Positions 36,338-45,707 are shown, counted from the first letter of the stretch. The stretch: DNA of 64,000 bases from Sulfuriferula nivalis (GCF_009937995.1 NZ_AP021881.1:620001-684000); one strand, 5' to 3'. A program made the numbers and translations. Notes: generated by a model from the letters alone, not told the origin.

Positions 36338-36672
36338 GGTTCTTCGTGGGCGGGTGCGTTTAGTGCGTGCTGTATGGCAGCGACAACTGCGCTGGGCTGT
36401 GCTTCGGCCTGTAGCGGGGCATGGAAGCGCCCATCGACAAACAGAAACAGGCTGGGAAGATGAAACACGTCGTATTCGCGCGCCAGCGCGGTGGCGGTTT
36501 GCACATCGACACTGTAGGCGTGCTGGATGAGCGGGGTGGATAAGTTTTGCAATAATTGCACCCACACTCGACAACTGCCGCAATGCGGTGCGGTAAATAG
36601 CACCAGACTGACACCCGCGCTGTGACTTAAGCTGGGGTGAAAATCGAATTCATTGAGCGCAGTCAGGTACAT
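36334..36672 (-). CDS. Thioredoxin-like protein
   Basis: 112 residues of thioredoxin fold with active site LFTAPHCGSCRVWVQ (CGSC) and cis-Pro loop FHLPSLFLFVDGR. It lacks a signal peptide, so is cytoplasmic. It lies between a Kdo-transferase-like gene and ampD, overlapping the latter by 4 nt. The CGSC site differs from the standard CGPC, so its redox potential and partners may differ. Confidence 0.85.
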   Translation of the reverse strand: MYLTALNEFDFHPSLSHSAGVSLVLFTAPHCGSCRVWVQLLQNLSTPLIQHAYSVDVQTATALAREYDVFHLPSLFLFVDGRFHAPLQAEAQPSAVVAAIQHALNAPAHEEP

Positions 36673-36675
36673 GAA

Positions 36676-37743
36676 TTATTGGATGTGATCCAGAACACGA
36701 TTCATGGCTCCGACTTGTAGTTGCAGCCATGCCTGAGCCAGTTGTGCACGTTGCTGGCCTTGTTGCGGGGTGTCGATGATGGTTTTGATGTGGTTGAATA
36801 TTTGCTCGTTGTCATCCCCTGTCCATACTACGCCAGCGGCGATGGCGGCAGCCAGTAATGGGTTCTCACGGTGCGCTGTGCCGACAATGACGGGGCGGTT
36901 GTGCAAGATGGGCGTGATGATGTCGGGTGCATTTTTGGCATTCTGGTTCAGAGTAGCGCCGACGACGACGAAATCGACGCAACCGTACAGGCTGGCGATA
37001 GGTTCGGCTTGTTCTATGTAATAGACACGCGTTTTCAGCGGCACAAACGAAGTTGAAAAACGTGCGTGACGTATGGTTTGCAAACGATATCGGATGGATT
37101 CGCGATAGACCGGTTCACAACGAGCCGGGTCGCGTGGGGCGAGCAGCATCATGCCCATTTTGTGGCGTATGGCGCGACTGAACAGCGCATAAGCCGTATC
37201 CTCTTCATCCTCACCGGTGGCGGCGAAGTAGCCCAGCCAGCGCTCACTTTCGTGCTGTTCTTTGAAACGCAGGCAGATTTCAGTGTCAGGTGTGATTTGT
37301 GGCAGGCTGGTTAAATCAGCTAGTGGGTCACCTAATGCGAGCGCACCATCAATCTTGATGCCGGCGCTACTGGTGCTTATAAGTTTGCAACCTGCTTGGG
37401 CTATGCCTGCATCCTGCGCGTTGATCCAGTAACGTGGGCTGGATGTGGCAAGCGCCAGTGGCAGATATTGTTCACCTAATCCCAGCATAATCACGCGTTG
37501 TGGCTGGGCTTTGGCTATGCGCTGTGCAGCAGTGGAGATGTCGCCAGGCAGTGTAAAGTGGGGCAAGGCTGGGGCAGGGTGACTGTGATCGACCAGCGCA
37601 ATCGCAACGTTATGAAATTTGGTTTGTAGTGCTGTGATGAACAGGTCTGCGCGCGCGTACGTGGCTGCGTCAGTAATCACTAAAGTGCTATTGGTTACGC
37701 CTGTGGGCAGTTTATTGAACCCTAAAAAATCGAATAATCCCAT
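36676..37743 (-). CDS. Divergent Kdo-transferase-like glycosyltransferase (GT30 C-terminal type)
   Basis: 355 residues. From about 150 the protein follows WaaA: ERWLGYFAATGEDEEDTAY resembles the GSTHEGEE step, MMLLAPRDPARCEPV resembles LVPRHPERF, and GCVDFVVVGATLNQNAKNAPDIITPILHNRPVIVGTAH matches the VGGSL...GGHNPLEPA...GKPV region, with Gln-Asn-Ala-Lys-Asn in place of the usual GGHN. The N-terminal half is short and has no membrane anchor. It may be a paralogue with altered function. A true WaaA is not in this window. Confidence 0.6.
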   Translation of the reverse strand: MGLFDFLGFNKLPTGVTNSTLVITDAATYARADLFITALQTKFHNVAIALVDHSHPAPALPHFTLPGDISTAAQRIAKAQPQRVIMLGLGEQYLPLALATSSPRYWINAQDAGIAQAGCKLISTSSAGIKIDGALALGDPLADLTSLPQITPDTEICLRFKEQHESERWLGYFAATGEDEEDTAYALFSRAIRHKMGMMLLAPRDPARCEPVYRESIRYRLQTIRHARFSTSFVPLKTRVYYIEQAEPIASLYGCVDFVVVGATLNQNAKNAPDIITPILHNRPVIVGTAHRENPLLAAAIAAGVVWTGDDNEQIFNHIKTIIDTPQQGQQRAQLAQAWLQLQVGAMNRVLDHIQ

Positions 37744-37792
37744 GATGTGTAAACTGATATCAACAAACGACTAAGCATACCGCAAATGTCGT

Positions 37793-37812
37793 TGCCTAGC
37801 CATGGTTAGGCA
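37793..37812. repeat. 20-bp near-perfect palindrome, weak hairpin
   Basis: TGCCTAGCCATGGTTAGGCA lies between two reverse-strand genes just after the stop of the OB-fold gene. It could form a small stem but there is no T-run, so a terminator role is doubtful. Confidence 0.4.
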
Positions 37813-37813
37813 C

Positions 37814-38194
37814 CTAGTAATAGCGATTAAATGGGTCAAAAGGATCGTATCGCGGATAGCCATAATCAGAACGATATCTGCGTGGTGGCAGTGGTGCATC
37901 GGTGAGGCTGATTTGTGCCGCGGTAATGGTGACAGGTGTGGTGTCAGTTTGCAGCAGACCAGTCACTTTTAACCATTTACCCATGCCGTATTGTGTAGCA
38001 TCATAGTAGCCATATACGCAGGTTTTGAATTTGGCAGGCATGGCGTTATGGCGGGTTAGCTCGAAACAGGTGTTGTCGCCATCGCGATATTGTTGTGTGA
38101 CTTGTCCTGACCACTCAACTGCGTTACCACTGATGTCAGGATCTGCGTGTGCAGTGCAGGATAATAATAGAAAAATAAATAGCCGTAGGCGCAT
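37814..38194 (-). CDS. Small secreted OB-fold-like protein (Slp-like)
   Basis: 126 residues. The ATG at 38194 begins a signal peptide (MRLRLFIFLLLSCTAHA); an upstream in-frame ATG at 38224 would spoil it. The mature part (NAVEWSGQVTQQYRDGDNTCFELTR...GKWLKVTGLLQ) has the strand pattern of the OB-fold Slp/YeaY group. It contains two Cys and ends in a Tyr/Pro/Asp-rich tail (RYDPFDPFNRYY). A lipobox Cys overlaps the signal region (LLSCTA), so it might be a lipoprotein. Function unknown; divergent from the ERCC4 nuclease gene. Confidence 0.6.
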   Translation of the reverse strand: MRLRLFIFLLLSCTAHADPDISGNAVEWSGQVTQQYRDGDNTCFELTRHNAMPAKFKTCVYGYYDATQYGMGKWLKVTGLLQTDTTPVTITAAQISLTDAPLPPRRYRSDYGYPRYDPFDPFNRYY

Positions 38195-38246
38195 GGCAGC
38201 TAACTCCGTAGAATGAAGGTTCAACTTGAATAAGAGTATTTAGATT

Positions 38247-38918
38247 ATGACTGATGTAATAACAACTATCACCTATCATCCACGTGAACAAAAATCAGCT
38301 GTTTTACAGCATTGGAATGAGTATCCAGCCAGTTGCAAGGGCTTGTCGTTACAAATGGCAGAGCTGGATAGTGGCGATTATGATTTGGGTGGCGGTGTTG
38401 TGGTTGAGCGTAAGTCGGCAACGGATTTTACTTTGGCGATTATGGATAAACGCTTGTTTAGCGAGGTGGGTAAGCTCAAGTCCAGTTATGATCAGGTGAT
38501 TTATATCGTTGAAGGCGATATTTATGGTGGGCGTTTTCATACAGACCCTGTGGTAATACGTGAGGCGATTGCCTGGATGGCGGTGATGCAAAGCGTGCCC
38601 TTGGTACCAAGTCCGAGTGAAGGGTTTACAGCGGAAATACTTTATACCATGGCACATCAGGCACAGCATGGCATGGGGCATCCGGTGGTGATGCGTAATG
38701 GTAAGCCGTTTGATCCTGTGAATGGTCAGCGTTATCTGGTGGAAGGCTTGCCGGGTGTTAATGAGGTTATGGCTAAGGCATTGCTGAATCATTTTGGTGG
38801 TGCGGCAGCGGTTTTTGCAGCGGATGTGGAGGCGTTGGCGCAAGTGCCAGGTGTTAGCCCGCAGGCGGCAGCACGCATGCGTAAGGTGCTGGACGCGAAA
38901 TGGACAAAGGCGGCGTAA
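38247..38918 (+). CDS. ERCC4/XPF-type nuclease with helix-hairpin-helix domain
   Basis: 223 residues. The nuclease core has the XPF signature GD-x9-ERK-x3-D: SGDYDLGGG then VVVERKSATDF (G43, D44, E54, R55, K56, D60). The C-terminal third holds helix-hairpin-helix elements (LVEGLPGVNEVMAKALLNHFGG, LAQVPGVSPQAAARM), as in archaeal XPF/Hef and eukaryotic Mus81 partners. Such proteins cut branched DNA. The family is sparse in bacteria. It heads a forward group with a FIST protein, a small coiled coil and a GGDEF-EAL protein, although shared function is not shown. The start overlaps no gene. Confidence 0.85.
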   Translation: MTDVITTITYHPREQKSAVLQHWNEYPASCKGLSLQMAELDSGDYDLGGGVVVERKSATDFTLAIMDKRLFSEVGKLKSSYDQVIYIVEGDIYGGRFHTDPVVIREAIAWMAVMQSVPLVPSPSEGFTAEILYTMAHQAQHGMGHPVVMRNGKPFDPVNGQRYLVEGLPGVNEVMAKALLNHFGGAAAVFAADVEALAQVPGVSPQAAARMRKVLDAKWTKAA

Positions 38919-38920
38919 AT

Positions 38921-40036
38921 ATGTCATTTGCTTATGCACACTCAAATATAGGGCAGTGGATGGAAGCGGTGCAGGATTGCGTGCGGCAGTTGCAGCCTGT
39001 ATCAGCGACTGCAAACCTGGGTTTTGTTTATGTGACTGATTTATATGCGAACAGACTGAGTGATATGTTGGCGCAATTGCGTGAGCAGACAGGTATTGCG
39101 CAATGGGTAGGATCAGTGGGCATCGGTGTTTGCGTTACTGGGCATGAGTATCTGGATGAATCCGCCATAGTGGTGATGCTAGGTGAGTTTCCCGACAATG
39201 CATTTCGGGTGTTTGCACCAGTAACCGATGTGGCACGTGTGGCGGAAGAGCTGGATGGCTTTACGGTGCATGGACAGGCTGCGTATTATGCCTTGGTACA
39301 TGGCGATGCCCGCAATGCAGAGATTCCTGAGCTGATAGAGGCGACGGCAGCTGGCATGGCAACTGGATTTATTACGGGTGGAATCAGTAGCTCACGTTTC
39401 CAGTCGTTGCAGGTGGCTGATGAGGTAGTGCATGGTGGTTTGTCGGGAGTGATGTTCACTGAAGCTGTAGCGGTAATGACCCGGTTGACACAGGGTGTGA
39501 CACCAATAGGCCCGCGTCATGCGGTGACTGCCTGTCATGAAAATATCTTGATTACGCTGGATAATCGACCTGCTCTGGATGTGTTATATGAGGATATAGG
39601 TGAAATTCTGGCACGTGATTTAAGTCGGGCGGCAGGTTACATTTTTGCGGCTTTGAGTATCCCGGGCTGTGATAGTCGGGATTATCTGGTGCGTAATTTG
39701 ATCGGTGCGGATACGACTGAGCGTCTGGTTGCGATTAGCGAAGAAATTCCTGCGGCGGCGGAGGTGTTGTTTTGTCGTCGTGATGCTGGTGCGGCGCAGG
39801 CGGATATGTTGGCGATGCTGGAAGATTTGCAAGGCCGTTTAACAACGCAACCACGCGGGGCGGTGTACTATTCATGCTTAGGTCGCGGTGAAAGCTTGTT
39901 TGGTGCAAAATCGGCTGAATTAGAATTGATACAGCAAGTCTTGGGAGATGTGCCTTTAGTGGGTTTTTTTGCTAATGGTGAAATTTCGCATGACCGTTTG
40001 TACGGCTATACAGGCGTACTGACTTTATTTTTATAG
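38921..40036 (+). CDS. FIST-domain sensory protein
   Basis: 371 residues with FIST-N (about 1-210) and FIST-C (about 215-371) domains: VGSVGIGVCVTGHEYL, GGISSSRFQSLQVADEVVHGGLSGVMF in FIST-N and PRGAVYYSCLGRGESLFGAK plus LVGFFANGEISHDRLYGYTGVL in FIST-C. FIST proteins bind small ligands (amino acids have been proposed) and feed signals to methyl-accepting, kinase or GGDEF proteins. ATG 38921 follows the nuclease stop by 2 nt; the frame is open 21 nt further upstream. The next genes are a small coiled coil and a GGDEF-EAL protein, suggesting a c-di-GMP output. Confidence 0.88.
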   Translation: MSFAYAHSNIGQWMEAVQDCVRQLQPVSATANLGFVYVTDLYANRLSDMLAQLREQTGIAQWVGSVGIGVCVTGHEYLDESAIVVMLGEFPDNAFRVFAPVTDVARVAEELDGFTVHGQAAYYALVHGDARNAEIPELIEATAAGMATGFITGGISSSRFQSLQVADEVVHGGLSGVMFTEAVAVMTRLTQGVTPIGPRHAVTACHENILITLDNRPALDVLYEDIGEILARDLSRAAGYIFAALSIPGCDSRDYLVRNLIGADTTERLVAISEEIPAAAEVLFCRRDAGAAQADMLAMLEDLQGRLTTQPRGAVYYSCLGRGESLFGAKSAELELIQQVLGDVPLVGFFANGEISHDRLYGYTGVLTLFL

Positions 40037-40054
40037 TTTTAAGGGGGAAGAAAC

Positions 40055-40309
40055 ATGCCACAAACACAACAAGAAGTCTCCATGTTACGTAACGAAGTTG
40101 AAATGCTTATGCGTGAGCGTGATGCATTGCTACGCGTATGTGGGTCAGCGGCAGTATTCGTGGCGGAGATGGATAGCGCACAATTGCCAGAGGCCAGTCT
40201 GATTGCGGCTGAAATGCTGGGTGAGTCATTAAATGAGTTGAGTGAAGATACATTGCAAGACGCGCTTACTGCGGTGCAGGCGCATATTGAGCAGCATGTA
40301 GCAAGTTAA
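40055..40309 (+). CDS. Small coiled-coil hypothetical protein
   Basis: 84 residues: an N-terminal coiled coil (EVSMLRNEVEMLMRERDALLRV), a short hydrophobic patch with one Cys (VCGSAAVFVAEM) and a second acidic helix. A strong Shine-Dalgarno (AAGGGGGAAG) precedes ATG 40055. It lies 18 nt after the FIST gene and 15 nt before the GGDEF-EAL gene, so it is part of that operon. I do not recognise the family. The coil suggests it may bridge the sensor and the output protein. Confidence 0.7.
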   Translation: MPQTQQEVSMLRNEVEMLMRERDALLRVCGSAAVFVAEMDSAQLPEASLIAAEMLGESLNELSEDTLQDALTAVQAHIEQHVAS

Positions 40310-40324
40310 TAATAGTTAATCTTC

Positions 40325-42559
40325 ATGATAGCAGTGCCACAATTCATCAAACAACCTAGATACTGGCTGGGTTTGTTAGTGCTTTGCTTGATAAATATGG
40401 CTTTGGCAAAGTTTGGCCTATGGATAGCACCATTCGTCAATGGCAGCATTAGTGCAATCTGGCCGGCGAGTGGGTTTGGGATCGCTACAGTGGTGTTGTT
40501 TGGGCCGCGTTATTTACCCAGCATATTGATAGGTAGTTTTTTTGCCAATCTGGGCATGATACCTGCACCACTTGCATTTATGTTTGGTGTGGGGAGTAGT
40601 GCTGCTGTGGTGATGGCCTGGTGGGTCGTGCATTTAGACGGAACGTTCCGCTGGCAGCTAGATCGCATTGTGGATGTGGTGAGGTTGTCATTTATCGCTG
40701 TACCTTTGGCAGCATTGATGAGTGCAGTACTTGGTGCAAGTGCGTTGGTCGCATTAGGGGCTATGCCAGGCGAAAATTGGCTAAATGCGCTGGGGGTGTG
40801 GTTGCTGGGCGATTTGGTGGGAGATTTAGTCGTAGCTCCTGCGGTGATGTCGTTATATGCGGCTTATGTTGTTAGACCTTCGCGTGGGCAGTTGGTTGAG
40901 GCGGTAATTTTGATAGTGCTGATGGTGTTGGTCATCGGGGGTACGCATTTGCAGTGGATGGGTACCCCTAATTTTGATCCGCAATTTCATTTGCTTTTCC
41001 CTTTCATCGTCTGGGCAGCGCTACGTTTGGGCGGCTTTGGACTTGCCATTTCGATATTGAGTGCGGCAGCTATGGTGGTGGCTCTGGTACTGGGCGAGCC
41101 CAGGTGGGTGGGTACTTCAGTACCCTATCTGGAAGTTGTAAACTTACAAACATTGCTGATTATTCTTAGTGTGCCAGGGTTTTTGATCGTGGCGGCATTG
41201 GCGGAGCATCGTCATGTTGAACGGCGTTATTTCGAAATTGCTTATCGAGACAGTTTGACAGGCTTGGCTAATCGTACGGCATTAGTTGAAAAATTGGAAA
41301 ATGTGGTGAATACGGCCTATATGAACGGGCTTGATGTCGCGTTGCTGTTTATGGATTTAGACAGGTTTAAAAATATCAATGATACTTTGGGTCACGCCAT
41401 GGGCGATTTGGTGTTGCAGGAATATGCCCGTCGGATTCAGCGTTGTTTACGTAATGATGATTTTGTGGCGCGCTTGGGTGGAGATGAGTTTACCGTATTG
41501 ATTTCCGGGCATAATGCACGTGAAGCTGCCGCGGCAGTGGCACACAAGATTTTAGCTGCAATGCGTACACCGATTAAATTGGGTGGGCATGATTATGTGG
41601 TGTCGGGCAGCATAGGTATCGCAGCATTAGAATCCATGATGACGCTGAACTGGTCTGATACCAACAGAATTAATGTGGCTGAGGAATTGATGCGCCAGGC
41701 TGATACGGCAATGTATCGAGCAAAACGTAACGATTCCGGATTCATGCTCTTTAATAGTAGTATGGATAGTCATACCAAAATGCAATTGCAATTAGAAAGT
41801 GAATTGCGAGTGGCGTTGGCAGAGCATCAGTTTGAATTGTATTATCAGGCAAAAGTAGCAACTGCCAGTGAACAGATAGTAGGATGCGAAGCTCTGATAC
41901 GCTGGCATCATCCTACGAAAGGTCTGATTGAGCCTGATAAGTTTCTGGAAGTGCTGGAGTCCATCGGGCTGATATTGCCTGTGGGTGCATGGAGCTTACG
42001 CGAGGTATGCGAACAGATGCGCCAGTGGCGTGAGCAGGGTTTGCCCGTGCAGAGGGTGGGTGTCAATCTATCCATGCGTCAGTTTTTGCAACCGGATTTG
42101 CTGGTGTTAATTGATCAGGTATTAGTTGAAACACAAATTCCAGCTGATTTACTGGAGTTGGAAATTACTGAGAGTGTTGCGATGAGCAATGCTAACCTTA
42201 CCATTGATACCTTAATTGCGTTGAAGCAACGTGGTATATATATTTCCATAGATGATTTTGGTACAGGTTATTCCAGTTTGAGCTATTTGAAACGTTTCCC
42301 GATAGATGCGGTAAAAATTGATCGGTCATTTATTCAGGATTTGGAACATGAAAGCGATGATGCCGCGGCTATAGTGACCGCAACTATACGTCTGGCACAC
42401 GCCATGAATTTGTCGGTGGTAGCGGAGGGGGTGGAAAATGCCCTGCAACGTGATTTCCTGATGAAATACGGCTGTGATGTGCTACAAGGTTATTATTACA
42501 GCAAGCCTGTATCTGCAGATGAATTTGCAACTATGTTGATGCGCGGACATTATCACTAA
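40325..42559 (+). CDS. MASE1-GGDEF-EAL cyclic-di-GMP turnover protein
   Basis: 744 residues: eight or so transmembrane helices of a MASE1 sensor (about 10-290), a GGDEF domain with intact RLGGDEFTVL active site near 385, and an EAL domain with GCEALIRWHHP near 520, then LEITES, DDFGTGYSSL and KIDRSFIQ. All signature residues for both synthesis and hydrolysis are present, so the balance is presumably set by the sensor. The MASE1 ligand is unknown. It is the last gene of the ERCC4-FIST group and ends at a terminator. Confidence 0.93.
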   Translation: MIAVPQFIKQPRYWLGLLVLCLINMALAKFGLWIAPFVNGSISAIWPASGFGIATVVLFGPRYLPSILIGSFFANLGMIPAPLAFMFGVGSSAAVVMAWWVVHLDGTFRWQLDRIVDVVRLSFIAVPLAALMSAVLGASALVALGAMPGENWLNALGVWLLGDLVGDLVVAPAVMSLYAAYVVRPSRGQLVEAVILIVLMVLVIGGTHLQWMGTPNFDPQFHLLFPFIVWAALRLGGFGLAISILSAAAMVVALVLGEPRWVGTSVPYLEVVNLQTLLIILSVPGFLIVAALAEHRHVERRYFEIAYRDSLTGLANRTALVEKLENVVNTAYMNGLDVALLFMDLDRFKNINDTLGHAMGDLVLQEYARRIQRCLRNDDFVARLGGDEFTVLISGHNAREAAAAVAHKILAAMRTPIKLGGHDYVVSGSIGIAALESMMTLNWSDTNRINVAEELMRQADTAMYRAKRNDSGFMLFNSSMDSHTKMQLQLESELRVALAEHQFELYYQAKVATASEQIVGCEALIRWHHPTKGLIEPDKFLEVLESIGLILPVGAWSLREVCEQMRQWREQGLPVQRVGVNLSMRQFLQPDLLVLIDQVLVETQIPADLLELEITESVAMSNANLTIDTLIALKQRGIYISIDDFGTGYSSLSYLKRFPIDAVKIDRSFIQDLEHESDDAAAIVTATIRLAHAMNLSVVAEGVENALQRDFLMKYGCDVLQGYYYSKPVSADEFATMLMRGHYH

Positions 42560-42568
42560 AGCATAACA

Positions 42569-42599
42569 ACACGGACATTGAGTAGATCAATGCCCGTGT
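42569..42599. terminator. Terminator between convergent genes
   Basis: ACACGGACATTGA (42569-42581), loop GTAGA and TCAATGCCCGTGT (42587-42599) form a 13-bp stem with one mismatch, followed on the plus strand by GTGTTTG. It separates the convergent GGDEF-EAL and clpA genes. Confidence 0.65.
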
Positions 42600-42618
42600 G
42601 TGTTTGTAGAGGCTAGCT

Positions 42619-44871
42619 TCAGGTGGTTACGGGTTCTTCTGCAAATTCCAGCTTCAGCGCGTCATTCTCATCTATATCCACGGTCACTGTGCCACCATTC
42701 GCCAAACGGCCGAACAATAATTCATCAGCCAGTGCGCGGCGTATCGTGTCTTGTATCAGACGAGCCATAGGGCGAGCACCCATTAATGGATCAAAGCCTT
42801 TTTTACCTAGATAGGCTTTCAATGCGTCGGTGAAATGCGCATCAACTTTTTTCTCATGCAGCTGGTCTTCCAGTTGCATAAGGAATTTATCTACCACACG
42901 CAAGATGATGTCTTGCGAAAGTGGTGCAAACGAGATAGTCGCATCCAACCGGTTGCGGAATTCGGGCGTGAACATGCGCTTAATTTCGGCCATCTCGTCA
43001 CCAACCTGTTTCCCTAAAGTAAAGCCTATAGAGGATTTGCTTAGTGATTCTGCACCGGCATTGGTGGTCATGATAATAATAATGTTGCGAAAATCGGCTT
43101 TGCGTCCATTGTTATCCGTAAGCGTGCCGTGATCCATGACTTGCAACAGCACGTTGAATACGTCAGGGTGCGCCTTTTCGATTTCGTCGAGCAGTAGGAC
43201 GGCGTAAGGCGTTTTGGTGATAGCTTCTGTCAGTAAACCACCTTGATCAAAACCTACATAACCTGGAGGCGCGCCGATTAAGCGCGATACAGCATGACGT
43301 TCCATGTATTCAGACATGTCAAAACGTATGAGACTGATACCCATGGTGTAGGCCAACTGTTTTGCCACTTCAGTTTTGCCGACACCTGTAGGGCCGGAGA
43401 ACAGGAATGAGCCTATCGGTTTTTGTGGATTGCCTAAGCCACTGCGTGCCATTTTGATAGCCGCAGTAAGTGCAGCTATGGCGGGATCCTGACCAAATAC
43501 GACGGTTTTCAAATCGCGATCTAAATGCTTGAGTGCATCTCTGTCATCAGTATTGACGTGTTTAGAAGGGATACGCGCAATTTTGGCGATAATTTCTTCA
43601 ATTTCTTTTTTGGTGATGATTTTCTTTTGCTTGGATTTAGGCAAAATACGTTGCGCAGCACCCGCTTCATCAATGACATCAATGGCTTTATCAGGTAAAT
43701 GTCTGTCATTGATATAGCGTGCTGATAATTCTGCTGCTGTAATCAGCGCAGAAGCGGTGTATTTCACGCTGTGGTGTGTTTCGAAGCGTGATTTCAAGCC
43801 GCGTAAAATGGCGATAGTCTGCTCTACGCTAGGCTCATTGACGTCTACTTTCTGGAAGCGGCGCGATAATGCATGGTCTTTTTCAAAGATGCCGCGATAT
43901 TCAGTGTAAGTTGTCGCACCTATACATTTTAGTTGGCCAGATGACAACGCTGGTTTGAGTAGATTGGATGCATCCAGCGTGCCGCCCGAAGCTGCGCCTG
44001 CACCGATTAAGGTGTGGATTTCGTCAATAAACAGTATCGCTTTAGGATCGTCATTGAGTTGCTTCAGTACAGCTTTGAGGCGTTGTTCAAAATCGCCACG
44101 GTATTTTGTGCCTGCCAATAACGCACCCATGTCTAATGAGTAAACAGTGCTGTCTTCGAGCACATCCGGGATGTCACCTTCGACTATACGACGTGCCAAG
44201 CCTTCGGCTATCGCAGTTTTACCCACGCCAGCTTCACCGACTAATAACGGGTTATTTTTACGGCGACGACATAACGTCTGAATTACGCGTTCAAGTTCCT
44301 CGGCACGCCCAATAAGCGGATCAATTTTTCCGGCGAGTGCTTGCTCATTGAGGTTGCTGGTGTAACTGTCCAGTGCTGATGCGGTGTTTGACTCTTCGCT
44401 GTTACTGCTGGATTCGCTAGGCTGGGATTCGGGTTGCTCGTTTTTGCTAGTGCCGTGCGACAAGTAGTTGACCACATCCAGCCGTGTTAAACCTTGTTGA
44501 GTAAGGAAAAATACGGCATGTGCGTCTTTTTCGCCAAACAGCGCAACCAAGACATTCGCTCCAGTCACTTCTTTTTTGCCCGAGGACTGAACATGCAGAA
44601 TTGCGCGCTGAATGACCCGTTGGAAACCGAGTGTAGGCTGCGTGTCAATTTCTTCTGTGCCTGCGACGGTAGGTGTGTGTTCAGCGATGAAGTCAGCAAG
44701 CTGCTGCCGTAGCGTGTCAATATTGACAGCACAAGCGCGCAGGACTTCAGATGCGGATGGGTTATCCAGCATCGCGTAAAGCAGATGCTCTACGGTGATA
44801 AATTCGTGGCGTTTCTGGCGTGCTTCCATAAACGCTAAATGTAGGCTGACTTCGAGCTCTTGGGCAATCAT
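42619..44871 (-). CDS. clpA: ATP-dependent Clp protease ATP-binding subunit ClpA
   Basis: 750 residues: ClpN repeat (about 1-140, [19 protein letters not shown]), AAA1 Walker [14 protein letters not shown] with [10 protein letters not shown], and AAA2 Walker [15 protein letters not shown] with [12 protein letters not shown]. It unfolds substrates for ClpP, with ClpS delivering N-degron proteins. The start is immediately next to the clpS stop, giving the usual clpS-clpA operon. Confidence 0.97.
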   Translation of the reverse strand: MIAQELEVSLHLAFMEARQKRHEFITVEHLLYAMLDNPSASEVLRACAVNIDTLRQQLADFIAEHTPTVAGTEEIDTQPTLGFQRVIQRAILHVQSSGKKEVTGANVLVALFGEKDAHAVFFLTQQGLTRLDVVNYLSHGTSKNEQPESQPSESSSNSEESNTASALDSYTSNLNEQALAGKIDPLIGRAEELERVIQTLCRRRKNNPLLVGEAGVGKTAIAEGLARRIVEGDIPDVLEDSTVYSLDMGALLAGTKYRGDFEQRLKAVLKQLNDDPKAILFIDEIHTLIGAGAASGGTLDASNLLKPALSSGQLKCIGATTYTEYRGIFEKDHALSRRFQKVDVNEPSVEQTIAILRGLKSRFETHHSVKYTASALITAAELSARYINDRHLPDKAIDVIDEAGAAQRILPKSKQKKIITKKEIEEIIAKIARIPSKHVNTDDRDALKHLDRDLKTVVFGQDPAIAALTAAIKMARSGLGNPQKPIGSFLFSGPTGVGKTEVAKQLAYTMGISLIRFDMSEYMERHAVSRLIGAPPGYVGFDQGGLLTEAITKTPYAVLLLDEIEKAHPDVFNVLLQVMDHGTLTDNNGRKADFRNIIIIMTTNAGAESLSKSSIGFTLGKQVGDEMAEIKRMFTPEFRNRLDATISFAPLSQDIILRVVDKFLMQLEDQLHEKKVDAHFTDALKAYLGKKGFDPLMGARPMARLIQDTIRRALADELLFGRLANGGTVTVDIDENDALKLEFAEEPVTT

Positions 44872-45180
44872 TTAATTTTCCTCCATCACGCAAAGTAGCG
44901 GATGTTGATGTTGGCGGGCAAAAGCCAAAACTTGTGCGACCTTGGTCGCCGCTAAATCAGCCGTATACAAACCGCAGATCCCACGCCCTTCTGTATGTAC
45001 TTTGAGCATGATTTGTGTGGCTTGTTCATACGACTTATGAAAAAAATGTTGCAAAACGTGTACAACGAAGTCCATAGGTGTGTAATCGTCATTGAGCAAT
45101 AATACTTTATACATAGGCGGTGATTTTAATTTCGCCTTACTGGGTGAGAGTACTGTACCTTCCCGCTGTTTTATCGCCAT
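44872..45180 (-). CDS. clpS: ATP-dependent Clp protease adaptor ClpS
   Basis: 102 residues: disordered N-terminal tail, then [24 protein letters not shown] (N-end-rule pocket with the DDYTPMD motif), [18 protein letters not shown] and [12 protein letters not shown]. It recognises N-terminal Leu/Phe/Tyr/Trp residues and hands the protein to ClpA. The first gene of the clpSA operon. Confidence 0.97.
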   Translation of the reverse strand: MAIKQREGTVLSPSKAKLKSPPMYKVLLLNDDYTPMDFVVHVLQHFFHKSYEQATQIMLKVHTEGRGICGLYTADLAATKVAQVLAFARQHQHPLLCVMEEN

Positions 45181-45246
45181 TTGATGCTATTACGCTATGA
45201 ATTTACTAAGGCTTTATTTTGACGCTTTATGTAGATAATTCAAGCA

Positions 45247-45276
45247 TTGATTAAAAAATAATAAAAAAAATATAAA
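45247..45276 (+). promoter_or_regulatory. Promoter and long leader of the cold-shock gene
   Basis: TTGATT (45247-45252), an 18-nt A-rich spacer and TATAAA (45271-45276) make a plausible sigma-70 promoter. Transcription from it would give a leader of about 140 nt before ATG 45425, typical of cold-shock genes, in which the leader can act as a thermosensor. Confidence 0.55.
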
Positions 45277-45424
45277 ATGCTTGCAAAGAAGATGTATCTA
45301 GCGTAAAAAGTTACTTGGAGTTTGGTATCAAGGTTTAAGCAAGTCTGGTATTGCCGTTGTGCAATCTTGGTTCTCAAATATTCCGTAGCCGTTTTTGGCG
45401 TATTTTTTATCAAGGAATGTAGCA

Positions 45425-45628
45425 ATGGCAACTGGCACAGTTAAATGGTTCAACGATTCTAAAGGTTTTGGTTTTATTACTCCTGATGATGGTAGCGAAG
45501 ATTTGTTTGCACACTTCTCTGCAATCAACATGGGTGGTTTCAAGACTCTTAAAGAAGGTCAAAAAGTTAGCTTTGAAGTATCGCAAGGTCCTAAAGGCAA
45601 ACAAGCTTCAAACATCCAAGCTTCTTAA
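45425..45628 (+). CDS. Cold-shock protein, CspA family
   Basis: A 67-residue single cold-shock domain with both RNP motifs: KGFGFITP (RNP1) and DLFAHFSAI (RNP2), and the closing [11 protein letters not shown]. It binds single-stranded nucleic acids and acts as RNA chaperone. The ATG at 45425 matches the family start; the ten codons upstream are leader. It ends at a terminator 22 nt after the stop. Confidence 0.96.
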   Translation: MATGTVKWFNDSKGFGFITPDDGSEDLFAHFSAINMGGFKTLKEGQKVSFEVSQGPKGKQASNIQAS

Positions 45629-45649
45629 TTAGTCGCTTGAATTGAAAAA

Positions 45650-45676
45650 GGGTGCGATTTATTCGCACCCTTTTTT
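45650..45676. terminator. Rho-independent terminator after cspA, bidirectional
   Basis: A perfect 8-bp stem GGGTGCGA-TTTAT-TCGCACCC with an A-run before and TTTTTT after. It ends cspA and, read the other way, the icd transcript. Confidence 0.92.
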
Positions 45677-45707
45677 ATTGCCTGCTGTTTAAGCAGGCAA
45701 GCTGGCT

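Noticed and set aside
36338-36583. Extended AmpD N-terminus
   Set aside because: The extra 82 residues are a shadow of the thioredoxin gene in another frame; the amidase fold begins at 36337.
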